Below the pieces are notes generated by a model. The model did not search any database, was not told where the DNA came from, and was given only the letters and a program-made list of their open reading frames with translations. A stretch of DNA of 11,465 nucleotides from Gammaproteobacteria bacterium (GTDB taxonomy: Bacteria; Pseudomonadota; Gammaproteobacteria; HK1), in NCBI GenBank assembly GCA_022822245.1, contig JAJECB010000170.1, positions 1-11,465 of the forward strand, given 5' to 3'. Positions 1-5,854 of this stretch are shown here, piece by piece. Within the stretch, counting starts at the first letter, position 1, and each line of letters starts with the position of its first letter. Position numbers and translations under genes: made by a program.

Positions 1-2
1 CG

Positions 3-164
3 TTCGACGTGACCGCCCCCGAGGAACAACTGGAGACCGCTCGCGAATGGATGGCGGACAGCCTGCTCCGGCTTCGGCGCGCCCTGCAGCCCCACCTGGA
101 TGAGGTGATGCGTGCTGGGGACGCCGAACTGTCGAGCGGCGGGAGCTCCTCCAACCCGGCGTAG
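3..164 (+). CDS. C-terminal end of an unrecognised protein (partial)
   Basis: An open frame enters from the left edge and ends at a TAG after 53 residues. The visible part is an amphipathic, probably helical stretch: acidic, then EWMADSLLRLRRALQPHLDEV. It ends in a short Ser/Gly-rich tail (SSGGSSSNPA). I do not recognise a family. The frame is too short to be certain it is coding, but the helix-like pattern and high third-position GC favour it over the other frames, which contain stops. A transposase remnant begins only 7 bp after the stop, so the low-complexity tail could be a scar of an old insertion. That last point is inference. Confidence 0.45.
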   Translation, partial: FDVTAPEEQLETAREWMADSLLRLRRALQPHLDEVMRAGDAELSSGGSSSNPA

Positions 165-171
165 CGCGGCA

Positions 172-458
172 CACCTGTTCATCGCGCTGTTGGCGCATCA
201 CGCGGCGCACCTGATCCGGACGCGGCTGAGTGCGGCGGGAATCCGACGCAGCAGGAGCACGCTCCAGGAGCGGCTGGTGCCGTGCGCGCGGTTGACGACG
301 ACGCCCCGGGGGCGGACGAGTCGTTGATCGTGAACCGGCAGGATGTTCGGCCACCGGCGGAGCTGGTGCCGGTGGCGAACGCGATGGGGGTGAAGGTGAG
401 TCTCCACCGGCGACGGGGAGTGGAGCCGCCGCACGGCGCGGCTGCGCAAATCCTGTAG
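172..458 (+). pseudogene. Decayed transposase C-terminus, IS1634/IS4-like (frameshifted remnant)
   Basis: Two frames joined at about 325 read as one decayed protein end. The first (172-327) gives HLFIALLAHHAAHLIRTRL followed by SAAGIRRSRSTLQERL and a threonine-rich stretch, RLTTTPRGRTS. The second (327-458) gives IVNRQDVRPPAELVPVANAMG and a basic tail ending at TAG. The first stretch resembles the end of IS1634-type DDE transposases: a hydrophobic helix, then an R-x-L-x-x-x-G-I segment and a 'W/S-x-T-L-R-x-x-L' helix. A frameshift separates the halves, there is no catalytic DDE region, and no terminal inverted repeats or target duplication are visible. It is therefore a fragment, not an active element. 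The family call is from memory of the pattern and is moderate. Confidence 0.5.
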
Positions 459-591
459 GGCCCAATGGGCTGAGGTCTGTCCTGTAAACGGCTCGCTACC
501 TATGACTTACGAGATCGGCGGATCACCAGACGACGAACTCGGGTCGAAGGGGTGGTTGGAATCCGCCGGAATCTCGTCAGGGGAGGAGTGA

Positions 592-610
592 GGAGAGCCC
601 ATCGCTCTCC
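592..610 (+). promoter_or_regulatory. Short GC-rich hairpin upstream of the coiled-coil gene
   Basis: GGAGAGC (592-598) pairs perfectly with GCTCTCC (604-610) around a 5-nt CCATC loop. No T-run follows, so it does not look like an intrinsic terminator. It sits 15 bp before the AGGAGG ribosome binding site and could be part of the 5' leader. Function unknown. Confidence 0.3.
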
Positions 611-625
611 GGCTTCGCCAGGATG

Positions 626-631
626 AGGAGG
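626..631 (+). promoter_or_regulatory. Strong ribosome binding site deciding the 638 start
   Basis: AGGAGG lies six bases upstream of the ATG at 638. It overlaps an earlier in-frame ATG at 623, which has no binding site of its own. It therefore supports 638 over 623 as the start of the coiled-coil gene. Confidence 0.5.
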
Positions 632-637
632 TTCTCC

Positions 638-1123
638 ATGGCCGAAACCACCGCGAATTCCCGAGCCGCTGCGGTTGCCGAGGCCGCCGGCCCTGCCTAC
701 ACTCCGGGCATGATCCGCGAGCGTCCGGCGGCGCTGCCTGCTTCCAGCTGGCGCGATGTGGTCCGCCTGTGGCTGCCCCTGTGGGTGCCGATGCTGGGCA
801 CCTGGATGATCACCATGGGTCTGCTCTTCGACATGAAGGGCGACATCGCCGCGAACCAGGTGGCGATCGCCAGCCTCCGCGAGGAGGTCCGCGGTGACAT
901 CGGATCCCTCCGGGAGGAGCTGCACCGGGAGATCGCGGGTCTCCGGGAAGAGCTGCACCGGGAGATCGCGGGTCTCCGGGAGGAGATGCTGCGCGAGATG
1001 GCCGACCTGCGCGTCGAGCTCGGCGAGCGCCTCACCCGGGTGGAGACGCTCATCGGCGTTCTTCTCGAACGCCACGGGCTCGAGTCGACGGGGGAGGCGA
1101 GCGCGGGCCGATCCAATCGCTGA
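638..1123 (+). CDS. Small membrane-anchored coiled-coil protein with 11-residue repeats
   Basis: The protein has 161 residues. Residues 1-40 are Ala-rich and probably disordered. Residues about 43-64 (LWLPLWVPMLGTWMITMGLLF) form one hydrophobic membrane segment. Residues about 66-145 are a charged amphipathic helix built from hendecad units: REEVRGDIGSL, REELHREIAGL twice, REEMLREMADL, then RVELGERLTRV. This predicts a parallel coiled coil with right-handed or straight pitch that probably oligomerises. The family is not named; many short bacterial coiled-coil proteins look like this. The 638 start is chosen for its AGGAGG site. An alternative in-frame ATG at 710 has a -10-like box six bases before it and would remove only the Ala-rich part. 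The AAA ATPase gene starts 58 bp downstream on the same strand, so the two products probably work together, perhaps as membrane anchor and motor. That role is inference. Confidence 0.78.
   Translation: MAETTANSRAAAVAEAAGPAYTPGMIRERPAALPASSWRDVVRLWLPLWVPMLGTWMITMGLLFDMKGDIAANQVAIASLREEVRGDIGSLREELHREIAGLREELHREIAGLREEMLREMADLRVELGERLTRVETLIGVLLERHGLESTGEASAGRSNR
675..703 (+). promoter_or_regulatory. Sigma70-like promoter inside the 5' end of the coiled-coil gene
   Basis: TTGCCG (675-680) and TACACT (698-703) are 17 bp apart, each matching four of six consensus bases. The -10 box ends six bases before an in-frame ATG at 710, the geometry expected for a leaderless transcript beginning at or next to that ATG. 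It may give a shorter form of the protein, or it may be the true start of the gene. No transcript evidence is available. Confidence 0.35.
908..1006 (+). repeat. 33-bp tandem repeats encoding 11-residue coiled-coil units
   Basis: Units at 908-940 and 941-973 match at 32 of 33 bases. A third, diverged unit occupies 974-1006. Each encodes eleven residues (LREELHREIAG in the two identical units), so copy-number change keeps the frame and lengthens or shortens the coiled coil by whole hendecads. The near identity at synonymous positions suggests a recent duplication. Confidence 0.9.
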
Positions 1124-1169
1124 GGAAGCCGTCCGGCGGGCCGTCTGCGCGGCGCGCGGTCTGGGGCGA

Positions 1170-1175
1170 TACGGT
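1170..1175 (+). promoter_or_regulatory. -10-like hexamer placed for a leaderless AAA ATPase transcript
   Basis: TACGGT ends six bases before the ATG at 1182. The 15 bases TACGGTCCGGGGATG match the segment at 698-712 (TACACTCCGGGCATG) at 12 positions. There is no clear Shine-Dalgarno sequence before 1182, which fits leaderless initiation. No good -35 element is seen at 16-18 bp, so the call stays tentative. Confidence 0.3.
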
Positions 1176-1181
1176 CCGGGG

Positions 1182-2324
1182 ATGAGCCGACGCCGGGGCG
1201 GGGAGAACCCGTTTCGGCCCGGCGCCGGGGCGCAGCCGCCGCTGCTGGCGGGGCGCGACCACGAACTCTCGCTGGGGCGAGGGCTGCTCAATGTCCTGGA
1301 GTCCGGTGGGCGGCCCCCTCGGGGACTGCTCTGTTTCGGCCCGCGCGGCAACGGCAAGACGGTGCTCCTCGCGCGGCTCGCGCGGGAGGCGCGCCGTCGC
1401 GGAATGCGCGCGGAGAACCTCGCGGCGGACTGCTTCGCGGACCGGGGGGAGTTGATCGCGCGGCTCCGGGAGAACGCCGGCCTTGTCCGCGCCGAACTCA
1501 CCGGGATCCAGGCGGCGGGGTCCGGAGTCTCCACCACCCCCGAACCCCGGACCCGTGACATCGGGGGGCTTCTGAGAGCGTGGATCGGGGCGGCGGGGAG
1601 CCCGCTCGTGATCCTCCTCGACGAGGCGCAGTCGGTGGAGCCCGCAGCCGGCCGCGCCTTCTTCGCTGCAGCACAGCAAGCCACGATGGATGCGCTGCCG
1701 TTCGCGCTCATCGCCGCCGGAACCCCGGACGCGCCGCGGCGCATCCGGAAGTCCGGTCCGTTCATGGAACGCGCGCTCCGCCCGGTGCGCGTGGGGCGTC
1801 TGGACCGGGAGGCAACGCTGATCGCGCTCGAGGAACCTGCCCGCCGGGCGGGACGACCGTTCACCGCCACCGCGGCCCGAAGGCTGGCGGCGGAGTCGCA
1901 GGACTATCCGTTCTTCATCCAGATCCTCGGCAGCGCTGCCTGGGACGCGACGCCCCCCGACGCCGGCGCGATCCGTTCCGAATTCGCTCGGGGCGGCGTC
2001 TCTGCAGCGCGACCGGAGATCGAGTACTTCTACTCGGAGCGCTTCGAGGAGGCGAGAGCCCGCGGCGTGCATCGCGCTCTGACGCCTATCGCGCGACTCC
2101 TCGCCGATCGCGGGGGACGGGCTGACGACCGCGTCCTCGAAGCGCTGCTGGAGAAAGAGAATGGCCCGGGTGCGCTGCCCCGGGTTTTCTCCGCGCTGAC
2201 CGACCTCGGCGTCCTGTGGCAGACCGCGCCCGGGATCTGGGAGATGGGCATTCCGAGCTTCGCCGAGCACATCCTGAGTCGGGGCGGATCAGCAGCGGCC
2301 GCGCATCGGGCCGACGCCGGGTGA
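1182..2324 (+). CDS. Orc/Cdc6-like AAA family ATPase
   Basis: A 380-residue cytoplasmic P-loop ATPase. Walker A is GPRGNGKT (residues 53-60) and Walker B is VILLDEAQ (143-150). IAAGTP (177-182) sits where sensor 1 is expected, and a DYPFFIQILGSAAW helix (241-254) is typical of the archaeal-ATPase/Orc1-like group. Residues about 280-365 look like a winged-helix end: EYFYSERF, an all-helical stretch, then a beta hairpin around VLWQTAPGIWEM. The frame is open further upstream, but that part is a shadow of the coiled-coil gene. ATG 1182 follows a 58-bp gap and has a -10-like box at leaderless distance. These ATPases occur widely in bacteria outside replication and few have known roles; some accompany toxin or defence genes. 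The small membrane coiled-coil protein just upstream is the obvious partner. The substrate is unknown. Confidence 0.9.
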   Translation: MSRRRGGENPFRPGAGAQPPLLAGRDHELSLGRGLLNVLESGGRPPRGLLCFGPRGNGKTVLLARLAREARRRGMRAENLAADCFADRGELIARLRENAGLVRAELTGIQAAGSGVSTTPEPRTRDIGGLLRAWIGAAGSPLVILLDEAQSVEPAAGRAFFAAAQQATMDALPFALIAAGTPDAPRRIRKSGPFMERALRPVRVGRLDREATLIALEEPARRAGRPFTATAARRLAAESQDYPFFIQILGSAAWDATPPDAGAIRSEFARGGVSAARPEIEYFYSERFEEARARGVHRALTPIARLLADRGGRADDRVLEALLEKENGPGALPRVFSALTDLGVLWQTAPGIWEMGIPSFAEHILSRGGSAAAAHRADAG

Positions 2325-2432
2325 TCCTCTCTCGGTAGGCTGACTTCCGTCGGGACGAGCGAACAGGGGGTCCGGAACCGCAACGATGGCCTTTGCAGGG
2401 ACCGGCTTCGCGGCCCGACCGTCCGGGGCGCG

Positions 2433-5000
2433 CTATCTGCTGCCGTCGCTCCCCGGGAGCGCGTCCACCTGCGCCTGGTAGAGGCGCCGCCCCTCCTCGA
2501 AGGTGGCCAGCACCTCGGCCTTCTGCGCTGGATCGTCCCAGCGATCCATCGCGCGCAGCTCGTCGAGAACCTGGTCGATCCATCGCACGAAGAACGCCGC
2601 GTCATCCGGCGACCGGATCGGTCCCCCGTCCGCGATCACAAAGACGGGATTCGTGTGCGCGAACAGGTAGCTGTCCATCGCGCCGTGCTGCGGCGGTCCC
2701 AGAACCCGCGCCGCGATCCACCCGCTCCTCGCAGCCGGAATCTCGATCTCGGCCGCCACCGATTTCCGCTCGCCGCTGGCGTCGGTCCGGTGCACGATGC
2801 GGCCGTTGTGAACGATCTCGAGGGCGTCCATCGCGAACAGCGACTCCGCCGTCGCCCGAACGGTGAGCCGCTCGCCGCGGGTGACCTCCAGCTCCTGACC
2901 CATGCCCTTGCCGGAAACGTCCAGGGTCATGATCGGTCCGCTGGTCACGAACGCGCGGCCCGCCGCCATCGCATCCGCCCAGGCGTCGTAGTGGACGTGA
3001 TCCTCGCCGGTGAAGACGTAGGTGCGCGTCGTCCCGACCGCCGGGTGCCGCCAGATGTCGGTCATGGCGTCCGTTCCCGCGGTCGCGGGGATGCGCGAGC
3101 CGGTGTTGAGGAGCCGGTACCACACTTCGGCCGTCCCGAGTTCGTCGCTCCAGATACAGGCCACGTCCACGAAGTCTGCAAGGCCCAGGATTGCATCCAC
3201 CGGCAGTTCGCGCGCGGAGCCCGCTCCCGCCGCGTCCGGGTCGCGATGCCCGATCCCGAAGGGATGGACGTAGCCACCGATGCCGCCCTGTTCATGGACA
3301 CGGCGAAGCACCGAGGCGTTGTCCGGGTAGAGCGCGTGGTGAGCGGTTCCCACGGAACCGATGTAGAACGGCGTGATCAGCTCGATCAGGTTCAGTAGAG
3401 AAAGGTGCGCGAAGTAGCTCGGCCGGTACTCCTCGTTGTAGTACACGATGGTGCGCGGGCCGGTGTGCGGGTGCGGGTGGCCGAGGAAGTGCTCCAGGTC
3501 CTCGACCCGGCTGTTGCCCCAGTAGTTGGCGATCATGCCGTTCGCCACGTTGAGATCCTCGGCGTGGGCCTTGTTCCGCAAGTCTTCGGGCGTGATGAAG
3601 TAGTGGCCGCCGTAGTTCGGATGGATGTGGTTGTCGCCCGAGTACCAGCCCGCGGCGGCCATGTCGGTCCAGCGTTCGAGCCGGAGTTCGACCGTCGTGT
3701 GCTCCCCGGCGCGGATGTTCGCGGTGCGTGATGCCGGCTGATACTCGAAGCCGCGCCACGCCTCCACGGTCGCGTCTCCCGCCGGGAGGGTCACGGAAAA
3801 GCTGCCGTCGCTGTGGAAGTAGTAGTCCTCGGTTACGCTGACGACCCGGGGGTAACTTCCCTGCGGGAAGTGGGCGCGCCCGTCGGATCCGGTCAGGTAG
3901 ATGCGTGACGGGAGGAGTTCGCCGTCCGCATCGCTGACCCGGACGTGGAGCTGGCCGGTCGGCTCCGACCAGGCGTAGCCTTCGATCCGCACCGGCCGGG
4001 GCGCCCCGCCCCCTCGCGTGACCGTGTAGAGCCCGAACCCCATTCCGCTGTCGGCCGTGCGCGGCTGGTTCCCGGCGCCGCCGTTCCGCGCGTACACCAG
4101 GCGCTCGCCGTCGGGGGACCACGAGGGGAAATACTCGTCGGTGCGGGTGTGGGTGAGGCGCACGGGCTGGATCCCGCGCGGTGACTTCTCGCTGGGCACG
4201 GCGTAGAGATCGTTGTTGCCCGAGGCGTCGGTGATGTAGGCGACGATCCCGCCGTGCCGAGCCACGACGGGCGCCGCCTGGTAGTTCGTCTCGATGCGGA
4301 TCAGGAGTTCCACCGTCCCTTCCGCGGCGCGATACCGCCAGAGCGAACCCGAGCCGAGAGCCGCTTCGCCTCGCCTCGAGACGAACACGATGTCGCCGGT
4401 GTCGCCGATCCAGTCGCCCGCCATGTCGTTCGCATCCGGATCCGCGATGACCGGTTCGGCCGCGCCGGCCTCGAGGTCATGGACCCACAGATCGAAGGTG
4501 CCGTCCCGCTCGGTCGTGAAGAGGATGGCGGACCCGTCCGGCGACCAGCGTGGCCGCAGGTCGAGGAACGGGCTCTCGGTCAGGCGGCGCGAGGCTCCGG
4601 TCGCGATCTCGACCACGAAGATGTCGAAGTTGCGATCGAGGTCGGCCGCGTAGGCGATCTGGCTCCCGTCGGGAGACCAACTGGGCTGGGAGTGGTAGCC
4701 GGCGCCGCCCGTGACCTGTCGGGCCGTGCCGCCCGCGGCCGGAACGACCCAGATGCGACCCCGGGAAGCGAAGGCGATGGAGTCGCCGTCGGGGGACCAC
4801 GCCGGATAGGTGGGCGAAGCGGTTACGGGCGGCGGGAAGTAGCCCTCCATGTACATGCGGCCCGCGCCGCTCACTCCGGCCGGGGACGGGTAGCCACCCG
4901 GGAAGGGGTCCGGATATTCGTGCTGCCGGGCGGAGGCAAGGGAAGCCAGCAGCGCGGCTGGCGCTGCGATGGCCAAGATGGCGGCGGCGGGGATGTGCAT
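2433..5000 (-). CDS. Secreted TolB-type propeller fused to CehA/McbA-like metallohydrolase
   Basis: An 855-residue exported protein. Residues 1-24 are a signal peptide: a short basic start, a long Ala/Leu core and an ASA-R cleavage-like site. Residues about 60-335 hold TolB/PD40 propeller blades, four of them with WSPDG motifs (near 68, 108, 152 and 294). A linker with beta-sandwich character follows (about 345-440). Residues about 450-695 form a PHP/CehA-McbA-like metal hydrolase: SGDNHIH (H458, H460), GTAHH (H554, H555), YVHPF (H579) and GTDA (D644) are the likely metal ligands. Start 5000 is chosen for the signal peptide and an AGAGGA site nine bases upstream; the frame is open to 5123, but that extension hides the signal. 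The family includes carbaryl hydrolase CehA, but the substrate here cannot be told. Convergent with the ATPase gene, 108 bp between stops. The propeller may bind peptide or glycan substrates (inference). Confidence 0.94.
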   Translation of the reverse strand: MHIPAAAILAIAAPAALLASLASARQHEYPDPFPGGYPSPAGVSGAGRMYMEGYFPPPVTASPTYPAWSPDGDSIAFASRGRIWVVPAAGGTARQVTGGAGYHSQPSWSPDGSQIAYAADLDRNFDIFVVEIATGASRRLTESPFLDLRPRWSPDGSAILFTTERDGTFDLWVHDLEAGAAEPVIADPDANDMAGDWIGDTGDIVFVSRRGEAALGSGSLWRYRAAEGTVELLIRIETNYQAAPVVARHGGIVAYITDASGNNDLYAVPSEKSPRGIQPVRLTHTRTDEYFPSWSPDGERLVYARNGGAGNQPRTADSGMGFGLYTVTRGGGAPRPVRIEGYAWSEPTGQLHVRVSDADGELLPSRIYLTGSDGRAHFPQGSYPRVVSVTEDYYFHSDGSFSVTLPAGDATVEAWRGFEYQPASRTANIRAGEHTTVELRLERWTDMAAAGWYSGDNHIHPNYGGHYFITPEDLRNKAHAEDLNVANGMIANYWGNSRVEDLEHFLGHPHPHTGPRTIVYYNEEYRPSYFAHLSLLNLIELITPFYIGSVGTAHHALYPDNASVLRRVHEQGGIGGYVHPFGIGHRDPDAAGAGSARELPVDAILGLADFVDVACIWSDELGTAEVWYRLLNTGSRIPATAGTDAMTDIWRHPAVGTTRTYVFTGEDHVHYDAWADAMAAGRAFVTSGPIMTLDVSGKGMGQELEVTRGERLTVRATAESLFAMDALEIVHNGRIVHRTDASGERKSVAAEIEIPAARSGWIAARVLGPPQHGAMDSYLFAHTNPVFVIADGGPIRSPDDAAFFVRWIDQVLDELRAMDRWDDPAQKAEVLATFEEGRRLYQAQVDALPGSDGSR

Positions 5001-5088
5001 CGGCGGCAGTCCTCTTCTGGAACGGTGGACGCCCGGGCGACTCGGGCGGTCCCCATGGTGGACGATCGGGTCGCAGCGCCGCAAGGAA

Positions 5089-5107
5089 CCGCCGGAGCTG
5101 CCGGCGG
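5089..5107 (-). terminator. Possible weak intrinsic terminator after the toxin gene
   Basis: On the minus strand a perfect 7-bp stem, CCGCCGG/CCGGCGG, with loop CAGCT begins 12 bases after the toxin stop and is followed by TTCCTT. The T-run is interrupted, so termination would be leaky. It may also be a leader structure of the downstream hydrolase gene. Confidence 0.35.
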
Positions 5108-5119
5108 CCAAGGTAGCGG

Positions 5120-5458
5120 TCACAGATCCAGCACCAGCCGAAGGCCCTTCTCGACGCGGGACATGAAGCGCCCGGAAACCGATCCCGCCCGATCCGCGAG
5201 TCGGCTCTCGTCCACCGTGACCACTTGCGTCACGTTGGCGACCGAGTCTCTCGGGAGCCCGGTTTCACCAGCGGGGAGCAGGACGTTGCCGGGACTTTCG
5301 GCCAGCCGAATGTTCGATGTGAGTACCACAGCCAGCACGGTCCGAAGGCGGCTGGCGGTGAAGGCATCGGATTGGACGACAAGCGCCGGTCGGCGGAATC
5401 CCGGCTCCGACCCGCGCGGCGCAGGCAGATCAGCCCACCAGATCTCGCCGCGGCGCAT
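5120..5458 (-). CDS. mazF: MazF/PemK-family toxin endoribonuclease
   Basis: A 112-residue protein of typical family length that would cleave RNA at a short sequence when free of its antitoxin. It opens with RRGEIWWADL and has the loop GSEPGFRRPALVVQ (residues 16-29); R23 matches the catalytic Arg. VLTSN (45-49) holds the matching Thr, T47. NVTQVVTVD (75-83) and a C-terminal helix complete the fold. The ATG at 5458 overlaps the antitoxin stop as TGATG and has AGAGGA six bases upstream, so it is preferred over the ATG at 5464. Translation is probably coupled to the antitoxin. All key residues are present, so it should be active. A hairpin follows the stop, and the hydrolase gene is 119 bp further on the same strand. 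The cleavage sequence cannot be read from this. Confidence 0.93.
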   Translation of the reverse strand: MRRGEIWWADLPAPRGSEPGFRRPALVVQSDAFTASRLRTVLAVVLTSNIRLAESPGNVLLPAGETGLPRDSVANVTQVVTVDESRLADRAGSVSGRFMSRVEKGLRLVLDL

Positions 5459-5694
5459 CACCATTCCTCTCGTCCGATGGCCTCGGACTGGGCCATCGCG
5501 AGGGCGGGATCCAGCCCTTCCGGCTCGTCCGGCAGCACCTCGTTCAGCCTGGCGGTGACCTCCGCTGCGCGCCGCCGGCCCAGATACTCGGAGAGAGCCT
5601 TCGCATAGAGTCGGCTCCGCGAGATCCCCTGTCGGCGGGCGGATTCGTCGGCGCGGGCGAACAGATCGTCCGGAAGCGAAACGGTGGTCTTCAT
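5458..5694 (-). CDS. Ribbon-helix-helix (CopG/MazE-type) antitoxin
   Basis: A 78-residue protein. Residues 1-40 are a classic ribbon-helix-helix DNA-binding domain: beta strand MKTTVSLPDD, helix FARADESARRQG, then the turn ISRSRLYAKALSEYL. Residues about 41-78 are an acidic tail ending in REEW that would wrap and inhibit the MazF-type toxin. It is the first gene of the pair and its TGA overlaps the toxin ATG by one base. GAGG lies five bases before its ATG. A palindrome overlapping a -10-like box just upstream (5708-5722) is a plausible autoregulatory operator, as usual for this type of antitoxin. It is the non-AbrB kind of MazF partner, as in the ribbon-helix-helix MazE antitoxins of mycobacteria; the family assignment is secure, the subfamily is not. 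Confidence 0.91.
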   Translation of the reverse strand: MKTTVSLPDDLFARADESARRQGISRSRLYAKALSEYLGRRRAAEVTARLNEVLPDEPEGLDPALAMAQSEAIGREEW

Positions 5695-5707
5695 GGCTCC
5701 CTCAGAC

Positions 5708-5722
5708 CGCGGTTATACCGCG
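5708..5722. promoter_or_regulatory. Palindromic operator overlapping the antitoxin -10 region
   Basis: CGCGGT-TAT-ACCGCG is a perfect inverted repeat with 6-bp arms and a 3-bp centre. Read on the minus strand it contains TATAAC (5717-5712), a -10-like box 17 bp before the antitoxin ATG, giving an expected leader of about 10 bases that includes GAGG. Binding there would block the promoter. No clear -35 is seen. The operator role is inference from position and symmetry. Confidence 0.45.
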
Positions 5723-5834
5723 AGGTCGGGTGTCGAGGCGGCGCCGGAGCGCACCTTCGACGGACGGACGGCGGCCCCCACCCGACCATCCACGCCGGAC
5801 GCCCCTCGACCATCCCGAGACCTACCACTTCCGG

Positions 5835-5843
5835 TGCTAACCT
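5835..5843 (+). promoter_or_regulatory. Extended -10-like box for the XRE-ImmA gene
   Basis: TGC-TAACCT forms an extended -10 pattern (TGn plus a TANNNT hexamer) ending 11 bases before the ATG at 5855. The expected transcript start is only about five bases before the ATG, and no Shine-Dalgarno sequence is present. This fits a near-leaderless mRNA. The -35 is not convincing. Confidence 0.3.
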
Positions 5844-5854
5844 GCCCTGACCTG

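Larger units (their letters stand above)
459..637. other. Gene-free spacer between IS remnant and coiled-coil gene
   Basis: I see no convincing coding frame, tRNA or known RNA in this roughly 180-bp stretch. Its left part (about 470-520) looks less GC-rich than the surroundings. The only structure seen is the hairpin at 592-610 and the purine-rich run leading to the ribosome binding site at 626-631. No credible -35/-10 pair was found here, so the promoter of the next gene is either weak, non-sigma70, or the internal one at 675-703. Confidence 0.5.

Noticed and set aside
908..1006. CRISPR-like short repeats
   Set aside because: The units are directly contiguous without spacers and encode a regular protein repeat.
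894..1181. N-terminal extension of the AAA ATPase frame
   Set aside because: The extension reads the coiled-coil gene out of frame and is Ser/Arg/Cys-rich. The ATPase domain starts properly after ATG 1182.
500..1870. 456-codon minus-strand frame with a repeated LPETRDLPVQLF segment
   Set aside because: The repeat is only the antisense reading of the 33-bp coiled-coil repeats. The plus-strand genes there have clear domains.
2325..2432. Bidirectional terminator between the convergent ATPase and hydrolase genes
   Set aside because: Only 3-4 bp stems and no T-runs were found. The palindrome GCTCCC-c-GGGAGC at 2448-2460 is inside the hydrolase coding end and leaves no room for a loop.
4254..5558. 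434-codon plus-strand frame across the hydrolase 5' end and toxin gene
   Set aside because: It is antisense to two well-supported genes, its sequence is Arg/Gly-rich without motifs, and it crosses several gene borders.
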